Positions 33,106 through 42,241 of a stretch of 64,000 bases of DNA are shown in pieces (position 1 is the stretch's first letter; each line of letters starts with the position of its first letter). Location: assembly GCF_900002575.1 (NCBI RefSeq), contig NZ_LN650648.1, positions 992,001-1,056,000 of the forward strand, read 5' to 3'. This DNA comes from Romboutsia hominis. GTDB taxonomy: Bacteria > Bacillota > Clostridia > Peptostreptococcales > Peptostreptococcaceae. The position numbers and the translations under genes were made by a program. A model generated the notes under the pieces. That model had not been told where the DNA came from. It saw only the letters and a program-made list of their open reading frames with translations, and did not search any database.

Positions 33106-33990
33106 ATGAATTTAATAACCAAAATAAAATCTAATTTTAGACTAATTTTTCAAATTGTATTTACAGCTTTAACTAACGGTTACTTACTAGGATATATGAA
33201 TGGTAAGATATATAAAGGGGATAGTAAAAAACTATGTGTGCCTGGGCTAAATTGTTATTCATGTCCAGGTGCAATAGCATCTTGTCCAATTGGATCTCTT
33301 CAAGCAGTACTTGGAAGTAGAGATTTTAAAATTTCATTTTATATAATTGGATTTTTAATGATTATAGGTGCATTTATCGGAAGATTTGTATGCGGTTGGC
33401 TATGTCCATTTGGATTAGTCCAGGATTTATTATATAAGATTCCCGGAATTAAGAAAATAAAAAAGGTACCTAATGATAAGTATCTAAGGATTTTAAAATA
33501 TATTATATTAGTAGTATTTGTAATTATATTACCATTATCCATATCTAACTATTCAGGTGATGGGAAACCATGGTTTTGCAAATTAATTTGTCCTTCTGGG
33601 ACACTGCTTGCAGGTATACCGCTTATATCAATGAATAGTTCACTTAGACGTATAATAGGACCTCTATTTGCTTGGAAAATGCTAATTTTAATAAGTATTA
33701 TTGTTTTATCGATTAAGATATACAGACCATTTTGTAAATATATATGTCCTTTAGGAGCTATATATGGTTTATTTAATAAATATTCTATTTATAGATATGA
33801 AATAGACTACAATAAATGCACAAAATGTAATTTATGCCATAAAAAATGTGATATGAATGTAATTGTGCATGAGACACCAAATAGTGTAGAATGTATAAGA
33901 TGTGGAAAGTGTATAGACGTATGTCCTAAAAATGCAATAACAACTACTTTTTCTAAATCTAAAGGTTTAAATGAGAAGTTAAATATTTAA
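33106..33990 (+). CDS. 4Fe-4S membrane polyferredoxin (NapH/YccM-type)
   Basis: The 294-residue protein has about five membrane segments and many cysteines. The motif CGWLCPFGLVQ (about residue 104) and a second CKYICPLGAIY are the NapH-type CXXXCP signatures. A C-terminal bacterial ferredoxin has CTKCNLCHKKC and CIRCGKCIDVCP, giving two 4Fe-4S clusters. It would carry electrons across or along the membrane to the thioredoxin lipoprotein. ATG 33106 follows AGGGGATAG, nine bases from the CXXC peptide. Confidence 0.9.
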   Translation: MNLITKIKSNFRLIFQIVFTALTNGYLLGYMNGKIYKGDSKKLCVPGLNCYSCPGAIASCPIGSLQAVLGSRDFKISFYIIGFLMIIGAFIGRFVCGWLCPFGLVQDLLYKIPGIKKIKKVPNDKYLRILKYIILVVFVIILPLSISNYSGDGKPWFCKLICPSGTLLAGIPLISMNSSLRRIIGPLFAWKMLILISIIVLSIKIYRPFCKYICPLGAIYGLFNKYSIYRYEIDYNKCTKCNLCHKKCDMNVIVHETPNSVECIRCGKCIDVCPKNAITTTFSKSKGLNEKLNI

Positions 33991-34067
33991 AATTTACTAA
34001 TGGAAAGTATAATATATTAGATTATGTTTTGTCTATATTAATTAAAATAATAATGAGGTTATTAAAA

Positions 34068-34736
34068 GTGAATGCAAAGATATTAATTGTAGAAGATGAA
34101 AGAGATATAAGGGAAGGAATAAGTGAATATTTATCTGAGGTTGGATATGAAGTTATGGTAGCCGAAGATGGACAAGAAGGAATTGATTTATTTAAGGGAA
34201 GTAAATTTGACTTAGTAGTATTAGATATAATGCTACCAAAATTAAATGGATTTGGTGTTTTAAATCAAATTAGGGAAATAAGTAATGTGCCAGTAATGAT
34301 GTTAACTGCTATGAGCGATGATTATACTCAAATTATGAGCTTTAATGAAAAGGCGGATGATTATATAACTAAGCCTTTCTCTGTAATAATACTTCATAAA
34401 AGAATAGAGGCACTATTAAGACGTAGTCAAGATGTAGAAAATACAAACAAATGGGTGTATAAAGATATAGAGGTAGATTTCTTAGGTTTTTCAGCAAAAA
34501 AGCAAGGAGAATCAGTAGATTTAAAGCCAAAGGAAATTAAATTATTGGAGCTATTATTAAAATATAAAAATCAAGTATTAACTAGGAGTCAAATATTAGA
34601 TAATTTATGGGATATTGATGAAGCTCCAACTGATCGTGTAATAGATGTGTATATTAAAAACCTTCGTAAGAAGTTGTTGATAGACTGTATTGTAACAGTT
34701 AAAGGAATTGGATATAAGTTTGAGGAGCAGATATGA
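34068..34736 (+). CDS. OmpR/PhoB-family response regulator
   Basis: I start at GTG 34068, eight bases after TGAGG, giving a standard receiver start (AKILIVEDERDIREG). Asp53-like phosphoacceptor sits in VVLDIMLPKLNG; Thr and Lys are in MLTAMS and TKPFS. The C-terminal winged helix has LTRSQILDNLWD and a terminal VKGIGYKFE. It overlaps the kinase gene by four bases. It likely controls the ABC transporter downstream or the redox genes upstream. Confidence 0.92.
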   Translation: MNAKILIVEDERDIREGISEYLSEVGYEVMVAEDGQEGIDLFKGSKFDLVVLDIMLPKLNGFGVLNQIREISNVPVMMLTAMSDDYTQIMSFNEKADDYITKPFSVIILHKRIEALLRRSQDVENTNKWVYKDIEVDFLGFSAKKQGESVDLKPKEIKLLELLLKYKNQVLTRSQILDNLWDIDEAPTDRVIDVYIKNLRKKLLIDCIVTVKGIGYKFEEQI

Positions 34737-36184
34737 AAAAATTAAAGCTATTTCAAAAAACTTATTTATTTACAATGATATTAATGGGGATAATAATTAT
34801 TATCTCTCATACTTTACTATATATGCTATTACCTACATTTTATATTAATAAAAAGCAACAAGACTTAGAGAATATTAGTAGGCAATTGATAGAAAAGTTA
34901 GAAGACAGTGATGAAAATGCTAGTAAGAGTATAGCAAAAGATTTTGCTAATAGATATAATGTTAATATTTCATTAACCATAAAAGATGAAACCTCCGTAT
35001 TTGAAGGTATTAAGCAAGCTGATGTGTATATAGAGCCTGAATTAATTAATGAAAAATCTTTAATAATTCCTGAAGTAGAAAAAGATATAAACTCAGAAGG
35101 ACTAAATAATTTACCTAATGAAATAAAACAAAATGCTAATTACTTAAAGGCAAAAGGCAACTCAATAATTACTAATAAAAAATTTAATACATCAGATAAT
35201 ATAAATGGATCCGTAAAAATTGTAATGGATTTACAGTCTTTTAAAGAAGCTAGAAGTGTTGTATTTATGATATTACCATATTCTATAGGGATAAGTTTAG
35301 TTATTTCACTATTTGCATCATACGTTTATGTAAAAATAATAACTGATCCAATAAAAGAAATATGTGAAATAACAAAAGAAATGAAGGACTTAAATAAAGA
35401 TGTTTATTGTAATATAAATACAGGTGATGAAATAGAATTATTAGCAACCAATATAAATAGTTTATATAAAACCCTTTGGAATACTATACATTCTTTAAAA
35501 CAAGAAATTGAAAATGTAAGTAAATCTGAGCAAAGTAAAGTAGACTTTTTAAGAAGTGCTTCTCATGAACTTAAGACACCTCTTATGAGTATTCATATAA
35601 TGTTAGAAAATATGATGCTTAATATTGGGAAATATAAAAATCATGATGTTTATTTACCTAAATGTAAGGATGCAGTGGTTGATTTAAGTAACATGGTTCA
35701 AGAGATACTAGATACATCAAGGCTAAATACTTTAAGTGAGCATAGTGAATATAAAATTATAAACATAAAAAATGTATTAGAGAAAACTATAGAGCCATAT
35801 AAAATCACAGCAAAATATAAGAATATTAACATGAGCGTTGATTATTCTAATTCATTAAATATAAATACAGATGAAAGTTTATTAAAGAAAGCTTTATCAA
35901 ATATTATTTCTAATGCAGTAAACTATACAGATTCAGGAAAAAATATAAATATATACTTTAACAACAATTCATTGATTATAGAAAATGAATGTGATCCAAT
36001 TTCAAAAGAACATTTAGAGCGAATATTTGAAGCTTTTTATAGAGCGGAATTTGATAGAAATAAAAATACTGGAGGAAATGGATTAGGTCTATATATTGTT
36101 AAACAGATATTAAATACATTAGATATACCATATTCATTTGATGCTACTGAAACAGGTATGAAATTTACTATGACTTTTAAATAA
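34733..36184 (+). CDS. Sensor histidine kinase
   Basis: The 483-residue kinase has a membrane helix at about residues 9-32, an extracellular domain of about 140 residues, a second helix at about 178-202, a HAMP linker (ITDPIKEICEITKEM), the H-box (FLRSASHELKTPLMSI) and ATP-binding N and G boxes (NIISNAVNYT and GGNGLGLYIV). It is the partner of the preceding response regulator. The sensed signal is unknown. Confidence 0.93.
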   Translation: MKKLKLFQKTYLFTMILMGIIIIISHTLLYMLLPTFYINKKQQDLENISRQLIEKLEDSDENASKSIAKDFANRYNVNISLTIKDETSVFEGIKQADVYIEPELINEKSLIIPEVEKDINSEGLNNLPNEIKQNANYLKAKGNSIITNKKFNTSDNINGSVKIVMDLQSFKEARSVVFMILPYSIGISLVISLFASYVYVKIITDPIKEICEITKEMKDLNKDVYCNINTGDEIELLATNINSLYKTLWNTIHSLKQEIENVSKSEQSKVDFLRSASHELKTPLMSIHIMLENMMLNIGKYKNHDVYLPKCKDAVVDLSNMVQEILDTSRLNTLSEHSEYKIINIKNVLEKTIEPYKITAKYKNINMSVDYSNSLNINTDESLLKKALSNIISNAVNYTDSGKNINIYFNNNSLIIENECDPISKEHLERIFEAFYRAEFDRNKNTGGNGLGLYIVKQILNTLDIPYSFDATETGMKFTMTFK

Positions 36185-36206
36185 TATAATCGTATAGAAA
36201 CTATTA

Positions 36207-36234
36207 AAGAACACTTAGCAGTGTTCTTTTTTTT
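36207..36234 (+). terminator. Terminator of the two-component operon
   Basis: AAGAACACT pairs with AGTGTTCTT over four bases and is followed by eight T. Confidence 0.92.
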
Positions 36235-36356
36235 ATAAATAGAAGAAGAAATATATAAAATACACATGATTAGTTATTTAATTTTATATTTGTTTCACAT
36301 TGGAATTATATTATTTAGCTATAAACAAAAGAAATATTATTTAAGGAGGAGAAATA

Positions 36357-37700
36357 ATGGACGTACTAAAGAGAGCTTGGTTATATATAACTAGGAAGAA
36401 GAAGAAAAGTTTAATAATGCTATTTATATTATTTGCAATAGCTACAGCTATATTAAGTGGTATAGCAGTAAAAAAAGCTACAAATATAGCAAAAGAGAAT
36501 GCTACCTCAGGGTTAAGCAACTTCTTTAGTATAAATTCGCAAAGAATTTCAAGAAAAACTATAGAAGAGATATTAAAGATTAAGGACATTAAAAACTATA
36601 ATGCATCAATAGATGGTGGAGGAAATATTGATGGGCTTAAAAAAGTAAAACCAACTAAAGAAGCACCATATGACTATGAAGGATTAGAAAAAACTTTTAT
36701 AGCAACTGGAAATGATAATACAGAATCAGATCTTAAGTTTGTTAATAAGAGTATTAAATTAGTTGAAGGAAGGCACATAAAGCCTGGAGATAAAGGTAAA
36801 GTGCTAGTACATAAGAGTTTAGCTAAACTTAATAATTTAAAGATAGGCGATAAATTAACTATAAATAAAATGCATGGAAGAGATAGTCATGCAGTTCCAG
36901 GAAAAGGTCAAGATCAAATGACACTTGAAATTGTTGGTATATTTGATAATGTAATAGAAGAAGCAGAAAGAGAAGGGACTTATTTAGATTTAATAGAAAA
37001 TTATTTATTAACTGATAATAATTCTATACAAGAGTTTTATGGATATACAGATAATGATGATGTATTTTATACAACAAGTTTCTATGCAGATAAGAATACT
37101 AATATAGATTCTGTTATATCTAAGGTAAAACAATTACCTATAAACTTAAATGGTGCAAGAATCGACAAGAGCGGGGATATATTCCTTGCATTATCTAAGT
37201 CATTTGAGACAATGGATAAGATTGTAAATATGATGTTAATCGGAAGTACAGTAATCGGTGTAGTTATATTATCACTAATATTAACATTTTGGATTCAAGG
37301 AAGAATTCATGAAACAGGAATATTATTATCTATTGGAGTTTCAAAGTTTAAGATAATAGCACAATATATAAGCGAATTATTGATAATTAGTGTATTAGCA
37401 TTTAGTTTATCATATTTCTCAGGACAATTAATAGCTCAAAATGTTGGGGATTCATTAATGCAAAAGGCAGCAAATGAAACTGTACAAAGTATAAAACAAG
37501 AAGCTGGATTTGCTTTAGGAAATGACCCTGACACTAAGATGCTTACTTACACATCAAAAGATATAGAAGTTAAAATAACCCCTAAAGAAATGATCTATGT
37601 ATGGGCTGTAGGATCAGCAGTTATAACTGCATCAGTAGCTATATCATCATTATCTATAATACGTTTAAAACCAAAAGAAATATTATCTAAAATGAGTTAG
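36357..37700 (+). CDS. ABC transporter permease (FtsX/MacB-like)
   Basis: The 447-residue protein has an N-terminal helix (about residues 17-37), a long extracellular domain of about 240 residues, and three C-terminal helices in the FtsX pattern, with IHETGILLSIGVSKFKIIAQ as cytoplasmic coupling loop. ATG 36357 follows AAGGAGGAG. The ATPase gene comes next. Transporters of this type secrete or sense antibiotics and peptides. The two-component genes just before suggest it is under their control. Confidence 0.9.
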   Translation: MDVLKRAWLYITRKKKKSLIMLFILFAIATAILSGIAVKKATNIAKENATSGLSNFFSINSQRISRKTIEEILKIKDIKNYNASIDGGGNIDGLKKVKPTKEAPYDYEGLEKTFIATGNDNTESDLKFVNKSIKLVEGRHIKPGDKGKVLVHKSLAKLNNLKIGDKLTINKMHGRDSHAVPGKGQDQMTLEIVGIFDNVIEEAEREGTYLDLIENYLLTDNNSIQEFYGYTDNDDVFYTTSFYADKNTNIDSVISKVKQLPINLNGARIDKSGDIFLALSKSFETMDKIVNMMLIGSTVIGVVILSLILTFWIQGRIHETGILLSIGVSKFKIIAQYISELLIISVLAFSLSYFSGQLIAQNVGDSLMQKAANETVQSIKQEAGFALGNDPDTKMLTYTSKDIEVKITPKEMIYVWAVGSAVITASVAISSLSIIRLKPKEILSKMS

Positions 37701-37711
37701 GAGTGAAGGAT

Positions 37712-38341
37712 ATGTCTATTTTAAAATTAAATCAAATTGATTATTCATATAAAAATGGAAAAAATGTATTAAAAAATATAAATATGGAATTTGAGCAAGG
37801 TAAGTTCTATACAATTTTAGGTACATCAGGAGCTGGGAAAAGTACATTATTATCCTTATTAGCAGGATTAGATGAACCTAAAAATGGTCAAATTTTATTC
37901 AAAAATACAGATATAAAAGAAAAAGGATATGAATACCATAGAAAAAATAATGTATCTTTAGTTTTTCAAAATTATAATTTAATAGATTATTTAACACCAT
38001 TAGAAAATATAAAAATAGTAAACCCTAAAGCTACCGAAATGGATTTAGAGGTACTTGGACTAAAAGAAGAAGAGATAAATAGAAATGTTTTACAATTATC
38101 AGGAGGGCAACAACAACGTGTTGCAATAGCAAGGGCACTAGTTGCTAATTCACCTATAATATTAGCAGATGAGCCAACTGGAAATCTAGATAGTGATACG
38201 GCAAGTGAGATTGTAGAAATATTAAAATCAAGTGCACATGAACATGGAAAGTGTGTAATTGTTGTAACTCATAGCAAAGACATGGCTAAAGCGGCTGATG
38301 TGATATTAAGATTAAAAAATAGAGATTTAGTAGAAATTTAA
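37712..38341 (+). CDS. ABC transporter ATP-binding protein (MacB/LolD-like)
   Basis: I start at ATG 37712, eight bases after AGGAG; an in-frame GTG at 37703 overlaps that site. The 209-residue ATPase has Walker A (GTSGAGKST), signature ([12 protein letters not shown]), Walker B ([12 protein letters not shown]) and H-loop (VVTHSKDMA). It is the ATPase for the FtsX-like permease before it. Confidence 0.92.
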   Translation: MSILKLNQIDYSYKNGKNVLKNINMEFEQGKFYTILGTSGAGKSTLLSLLAGLDEPKNGQILFKNTDIKEKGYEYHRKNNVSLVFQNYNLIDYLTPLENIKIVNPKATEMDLEVLGLKEEEINRNVLQLSGGQQQRVAIARALVANSPIILADEPTGNLDSDTASEIVEILKSSAHEHGKCVIVVTHSKDMAKAADVILRLKNRDLVEI

Positions 38342-38364
38342 ATTTATAAAAAGGAAGATTAATT

Positions 38365-38742
38365 ATGAGAAAATATAGTAAACAAAATAAGAATTTTATA
38401 GTTGTAGTATTATATGTTATATCTTCAATTACAGCTATATATACATTATTTAGTATATATAATTCATATATATACATTTCGGGACTTGTAAACAACAATG
38501 GTTTAGTTATAAGTGAACAGTTAATGAGTGTTGTATCTTATTATATAAATGCATCTATGCCATATGTATTTTATACTATAGCTATTTGGGGGATAGGTTA
38601 TATTATATATAAGCTAGATAACTTAAAAATGTATGAGACAAATAGTGAAGATAATCAGGTAGAAAAGGATATTAATATAGAAGGAGCTGAGGAAGATTTA
38701 GATTCTTTTATAAATGAATTGAAAAGCGATAACATTCAATAA
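38365..38742 (+). CDS. Two-helix membrane protein following the ABC operon
   Basis: The 125-residue product has two hydrophobic segments (about residues 12-32 and 60-85) and an acidic C-terminal tail (NSEDNQVEKDINIEGAEEDL). ATG 38365 follows AAGGAAG 23 bases after the ATPase gene, so it is probably the third gene of the operon. No family recognised; it may be an accessory subunit. Confidence 0.65.
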   Translation: MRKYSKQNKNFIVVVLYVISSITAIYTLFSIYNSYIYISGLVNNNGLVISEQLMSVVSYYINASMPYVFYTIAIWGIGYIIYKLDNLKMYETNSEDNQVEKDINIEGAEEDLDSFINELKSDNIQ

Positions 38743-38837
38743 TAAATGAAAAGCTAATAAATCATATAAATAATGAATGTAAGATCATATACAAGAAATA
38801 AATAATAGTTAAGAAAATAGTAGATATGATTTATGAG

Positions 38838-38965
38838 GATCGTCTTTACCATTGAAATACACGAAAAACGTATTGACTTAATTGTCAATGCGTTTTTTAT
38901 TTTAGTTATTATAAATAATACAAATTGAAGTCTATAATGAGCTATACTTTGTAACAACTATATTA
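38838..38965. repeat. Repeat family T, copy D, with extended match to copy B
   Basis: GATCGTCTTTACCATTGAAA then TACACGAAAAA and the hairpin CGTATTGA/TCAATGCG, as in copy B. The match to 29031-29150 continues past the terminator. The pair B and D encloses 29.1-38.8 kb. Confidence 0.75.
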
Positions 38966-39091
38966 GATTATATAGAAGATGATGTACTTGAAAAACATAT
39001 TATTGAAAGTGTAATTAATGGACATATATTACTTATAGATATATTAATTGAAAATAAAATTTTAAATAAATGGACAGAGTTAGATAACTAA
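38926..39091 (+). pseudogene. Short gene remnant after repeat copy D
   Basis: An open stretch without a start encodes IEVYNELYFVTTILDYIEDD and about 35 more residues before a stop. Its first 15 codons are also found after copy B at 29118. It has no ribosome site. Parent gene unknown. Confidence 0.35.
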
Positions 39092-39111
39092 AAATTAATC
39101 TATATTGAACT

Positions 39112-39154
39112 TAACTCCCATGCCTAAGATGAATTTCTTAGGTATGGGAGTTTC
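39112..39154. terminator. Terminator in the DUF1275 scar
   Basis: ACTCCCATGCCTAAGA pairs with TCTTAGGTATGGGAGT. The same hairpin stands after the intact DUF1275 gene at 45486. Confidence 0.85.
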
Positions 39155-39275
39155 TCATGAAATTAAACCACATTAAATTTATAGATATTTATCCAAACTG
39201 CTTATGCTAATTGAATATCACTATTAATGACATATATATTATAGCCTAAATCCTAATAGCTACTTTAAAAGTAAA
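39155..39275 (-). pseudogene. DUF1275 gene deletion scar
   Basis: The plus-strand text gives the last 15 or so codons of a DUF1275 gene directly joined to DNA that matches the promoter region of the intact copy (TGAATATCACTATTAAT, compare 46250). The body of about 650 bases has been deleted between. Confidence 0.7.
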
Positions 39276-39601
39276 TTATTAAATGAATTGTATAGTAGTG
39301 AATTATACTAAAAAAGAATTTATAGAATGAATAAATTTGCTATTTATTTTTAAAGTTAATATAGTATAATATAGTTGTAAGAAAAATAAAAAGAAATCAC
39401 AATCTAGTCATGTAGAGTAGTGATTTCTAGTATAAATTATTTTTATTTAATTTAAAGTAAAACTTTAAACCACTTTTTCTACGGTTAATAGATAAGTGGT
39501 TTTTTATTTTATAAGGAGACATAAAAACTTAGAATAAGCAATTACATAATTAAGCGTAAAGACTCTACAAAAAACATATCAAAAAACAAGAGGAGTAAAA
39601 T
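39276..39601 (+). ncRNA. Structured leader or small RNA ahead of the GntR gene
   Basis: A TATAAT box lies at about 39364. Downstream are one hairpin (AAATCAC with GTGATTT, about 39396-39430) and a terminator (AACCACTT with AAGTGGTT then six T, about 39471-39510). The GntR gene begins 90 bases later. A transcript of about 130 nt would result, either a free small RNA or an attenuator. No known RNA family is recognised. Confidence 0.35.
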
Positions 39602-40288
39602 ATGAAGGAAGAAATAACAAAACCATTAGGAGAAACAACTTCAGAAAAAATAATAAAGTTAATAGTAGATGAAAACCTAAAAATAGGAGACAAATTACCA
39701 AATGAATATGAACTAGCAGATAAATTAGGTGTAGGTAGAAGTACAATAAGAGAAGCGATAAAAGCATTAGTATCAAGAAATATACTAGAAATAAAAAGAG
39801 GTTCAGGAACATTTATAAAATGTGGGGTAGCAGATGATCCATTAGGATTAATGTTTGTAAAAGACAAACTAAAACTAGCAGTTGACTTATTAGAAATAAG
39901 ATTTATGATAGAGCCTAAAATAGCAAGTTTAGCAGCTATAAATGCAACTAAAGAAGATATAGAAGAGCTATCAAAATTATGTGATGAAGTTGAAGAACTT
40001 ATATTAAATGGAATACCACATATGGAAAAAGATATAGAATTTCATACAGCAATAGCTAGAAGCAGTAAAAACTTAGTAACAACAAGTTTAGTTCCAATAA
40101 TAAATAAATCTATAGCAGTATTTATAGACGTTACAAATACACAATTAAAAAATGAAACAATAGAAACTCATAAAGAGATTTTAAATGCAATAAAAAATAA
40201 GAATGCAAATGAAGCACATGATGCTATGTTACTTCACTTAGCATACAACCGTAGAAATATAAATAGGATAGTAGCTGAAAAAAATTAA
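39602..40288 (+). CDS. FadR-subfamily GntR regulator of the sugar-acid operon
   Basis: The 228-residue protein has a GntR winged helix (LPNEYELADKLGVGRSTIRE, LEIKRGSGTFI) and a FCD-type effector domain with metal-site histidines (DIEFHTAIARSS and LHLAYNR). ATG 39602 follows AGAGGAG. It is 206 bases upstream of the catabolic genes, where two ACGTCAGACGT boxes lie. It probably represses them until a sugar acid or KDG binds. Confidence 0.88.
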   Translation: MKEEITKPLGETTSEKIIKLIVDENLKIGDKLPNEYELADKLGVGRSTIREAIKALVSRNILEIKRGSGTFIKCGVADDPLGLMFVKDKLKLAVDLLEIRFMIEPKIASLAAINATKEDIEELSKLCDEVEELILNGIPHMEKDIEFHTAIARSSKNLVTTSLVPIINKSIAVFIDVTNTQLKNETIETHKEILNAIKNKNANEAHDAMLLHLAYNRRNINRIVAEKN

Positions 40289-40299
40289 ATAAATAAAAC

Positions 40300-40336
40300 A
40301 AAAATACGTCTGATTAATCAGATGTATTTTTGTTTT
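40300..40336 (+). terminator. Terminator of the GntR gene, with operator-like arms
   Basis: AAAATACGTCTGA and TCAGATGTATTTT form the arms, with TTAA in the loop. The arms resemble half of the ACGTCAGACGT boxes below, so the DNA could also be bound by the regulator. Confidence 0.8.
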
Positions 40337-40422
40337 TATATTTAATTATATGCTGATTAAAACTACTTAAATACCTTAGGAAAAAGTTTTTACGAAAAAA
40401 ATAGATAAAATATTGTAAAAAT

Positions 40423-40464
40423 ACGTCAGACGTGTTAATATTAAGTAAAGAAAGACGTCAGACG
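40423..40464. promoter_or_regulatory. Two ACGTCAGACGT boxes, candidate FadR-family operators
   Basis: The same 11-base box is found at 40423-40433 and 40454-40464, exactly 31 bases apart (three helical turns). The GTCAGAC centre matches the usual half-site style of FadR-subfamily regulators. They lie 31 bases before the dehydratase start. Confidence 0.75.
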
Positions 40465-40494
40465 TATTATAAAAACCAATAAGGAGAGTAGGAT

Positions 40495-42210
40495 ATGATT
40501 AGTCAAGAAGTTAGAAAAATAGCTCCTGAAATGGATCCTTTAAGGAGAGGTATGGGATGGAGTGTAGATGATTTATCTAAGCCACAAATAATAATTGAAA
40601 GTACTTTTGGAGATAGTCATCCAGGAAGTGCACACCTTGATATATTTGTAAATCAAGCTATTAAAGGTGTTAATGAACTTGGAGGAAAAGGTTCTCGATT
40701 TTATGCAACTGATATATGTGATGGTCAAGCACAAGGCCATGATGGAATAAATTATTCTTTAGCATCAAGGGATACACTAGCAGCGTTAATAGAAATACAT
40801 GCAAATGCAACACCTTTTGATGGTGGAGTATTTATCTCAAGTTGTGATAAGGGTGTTCCATCTCATTTAATGGCAATAGGTAGAGTAAATATCCCATCAA
40901 TAGTTGTTACTGGTGGTGTTATGGAAGCTGGGCCTAATTTACTTACATTAGAGCAAATAGGAATGTATAGTGCTATGTATCAAAGGGGAGAAATAACAGA
41001 AGAAGAGTTAACATATTACAAGCATAATGCATGTCCTTCATGTGGTGCATGCTCATTTATGGGAACAGCCTCAACAATGCAAGTTATGGCAGAAGCATTA
41101 GGATTAATGTTACCAGGAAGTTCTTTAATGCCAGCAACATGCAAAGATTTAGAAGATGTAGCTAAAGAAGCAGGACGTTATGCTGTTAAGTTAGCTAAGT
41201 TAAATTTAAAGCCAAGAGATATAGTAACTTATAAATCTTTTGAAAACGCTATTATGATTCATGCAGCAATCTCAGGTTCAACTAATTCATTATTACACAT
41301 ACCAGCAATTGCACGTGAATTTGGAATAGATCTTGATGCAAATGAATTTGATAAAATACATAGAAATATACCGTACTTACTAGACATCAGACCTGCTGGA
41401 AAATGGCCAGCAGAGTACTTCTACTATGCTGGCGGAGTTCCTGCAATAATGGAAGAAATAAAAGATTATCTACATTTAGATGTTATGACAGTTACAGGAA
41501 AAACATTAGGTGAAAACTTAGAAGATTTAAAAATAAATGGGTATTATGAAAAGTGTGATGAGTATTTAAGTAAAGTTGGATTAAAAAGAGAAGACGTAAT
41601 ACGTAAAAATACAAATCCAATAGGTGACAATGGTGCAATAGCTATACTTGGAGGTAATCTAGCACCAAAAGGAGCCGTTGTTAAGCACTCTGCAGTTCCA
41701 AAAGAAATGCACAAAGCTATATTAAAAGCTAGACCATTTGATAGTGAAGAAGAAGCTATAAATGCAATATTAACAAAAGCTATAAAGCCAGGTGATGCAG
41801 TTATCATAAGATATGAAGGTCCAAAAGGAAGTGGAATGCCTGAAATGTTTTATACAACAGAAGCTATATCATCAGATGAAGAATTATCAGCGAGTATAGC
41901 ATTATTAACAGATGGAAGATTTTCTGGAGCATCTAAAGGTCCTGCAATAGGGCATATATCACCAGAAGCTGCAGTAGGGGGACCAATAGCTTTAGTTTGT
42001 GAAAATGATTTAATAGAAATTGATATACAAAGTAGAACGTTACAAGTTATAGGAATTAATGGCAAGGAATGTAGCTTAGAAGAAGTTGAAAAAGTATTTG
42101 AAGAACGTAGAAAAAATTGGGTTCCTAAAGAGGAAAAATACAAATCAGGAATACTAAGCATATATTCTAAAAATGCAGTTGATCCAATGTTAGGTGGATA
42201 TATGAAATAA
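40495..42210 (+). CDS. IlvD/Edd-family dehydratase, probably gluconate (sugar acid) dehydratase
   Basis: The 571-residue enzyme has the Fe-S cluster cysteines of the family (DICDGQAQGHDGI, SSCDKGVPS, CPSCGACSFMGTA) and the C-terminal TDGRFSGASKGPAIGHISPE motif. By itself it could be dihydroxyacid dehydratase, but the neighbours are a GntP permease, KDPG aldolase and KDG kinase. A kinase for KDG is only needed if the dehydratase acts on unphosphorylated acid, so D-gluconate (or galactonate) dehydratase is inferred. ATG 40495 follows AAGGAGA. Confidence 0.85.
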   Translation: MISQEVRKIAPEMDPLRRGMGWSVDDLSKPQIIIESTFGDSHPGSAHLDIFVNQAIKGVNELGGKGSRFYATDICDGQAQGHDGINYSLASRDTLAALIEIHANATPFDGGVFISSCDKGVPSHLMAIGRVNIPSIVVTGGVMEAGPNLLTLEQIGMYSAMYQRGEITEEELTYYKHNACPSCGACSFMGTASTMQVMAEALGLMLPGSSLMPATCKDLEDVAKEAGRYAVKLAKLNLKPRDIVTYKSFENAIMIHAAISGSTNSLLHIPAIAREFGIDLDANEFDKIHRNIPYLLDIRPAGKWPAEYFYYAGGVPAIMEEIKDYLHLDVMTVTGKTLGENLEDLKINGYYEKCDEYLSKVGLKREDVIRKNTNPIGDNGAIAILGGNLAPKGAVVKHSAVPKEMHKAILKARPFDSEEEAINAILTKAIKPGDAVIIRYEGPKGSGMPEMFYTTEAISSDEELSASIALLTDGRFSGASKGPAIGHISPEAAVGGPIALVCENDLIEIDIQSRTLQVIGINGKECSLEEVEKVFEERRKNWVPKEEKYKSGILSIYSKNAVDPMLGGYMK

Positions 42211-42241
42211 TTAAAAATTAATTATAAAATGGGGGAAAAAT

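Noticed and set aside
40495-42210. Calling the dehydratase ilvD of branched-chain amino acid synthesis
   Set aside because: No other isoleucine/valine gene is near, while permease, aldolase and kinase for sugar acids are directly linked.
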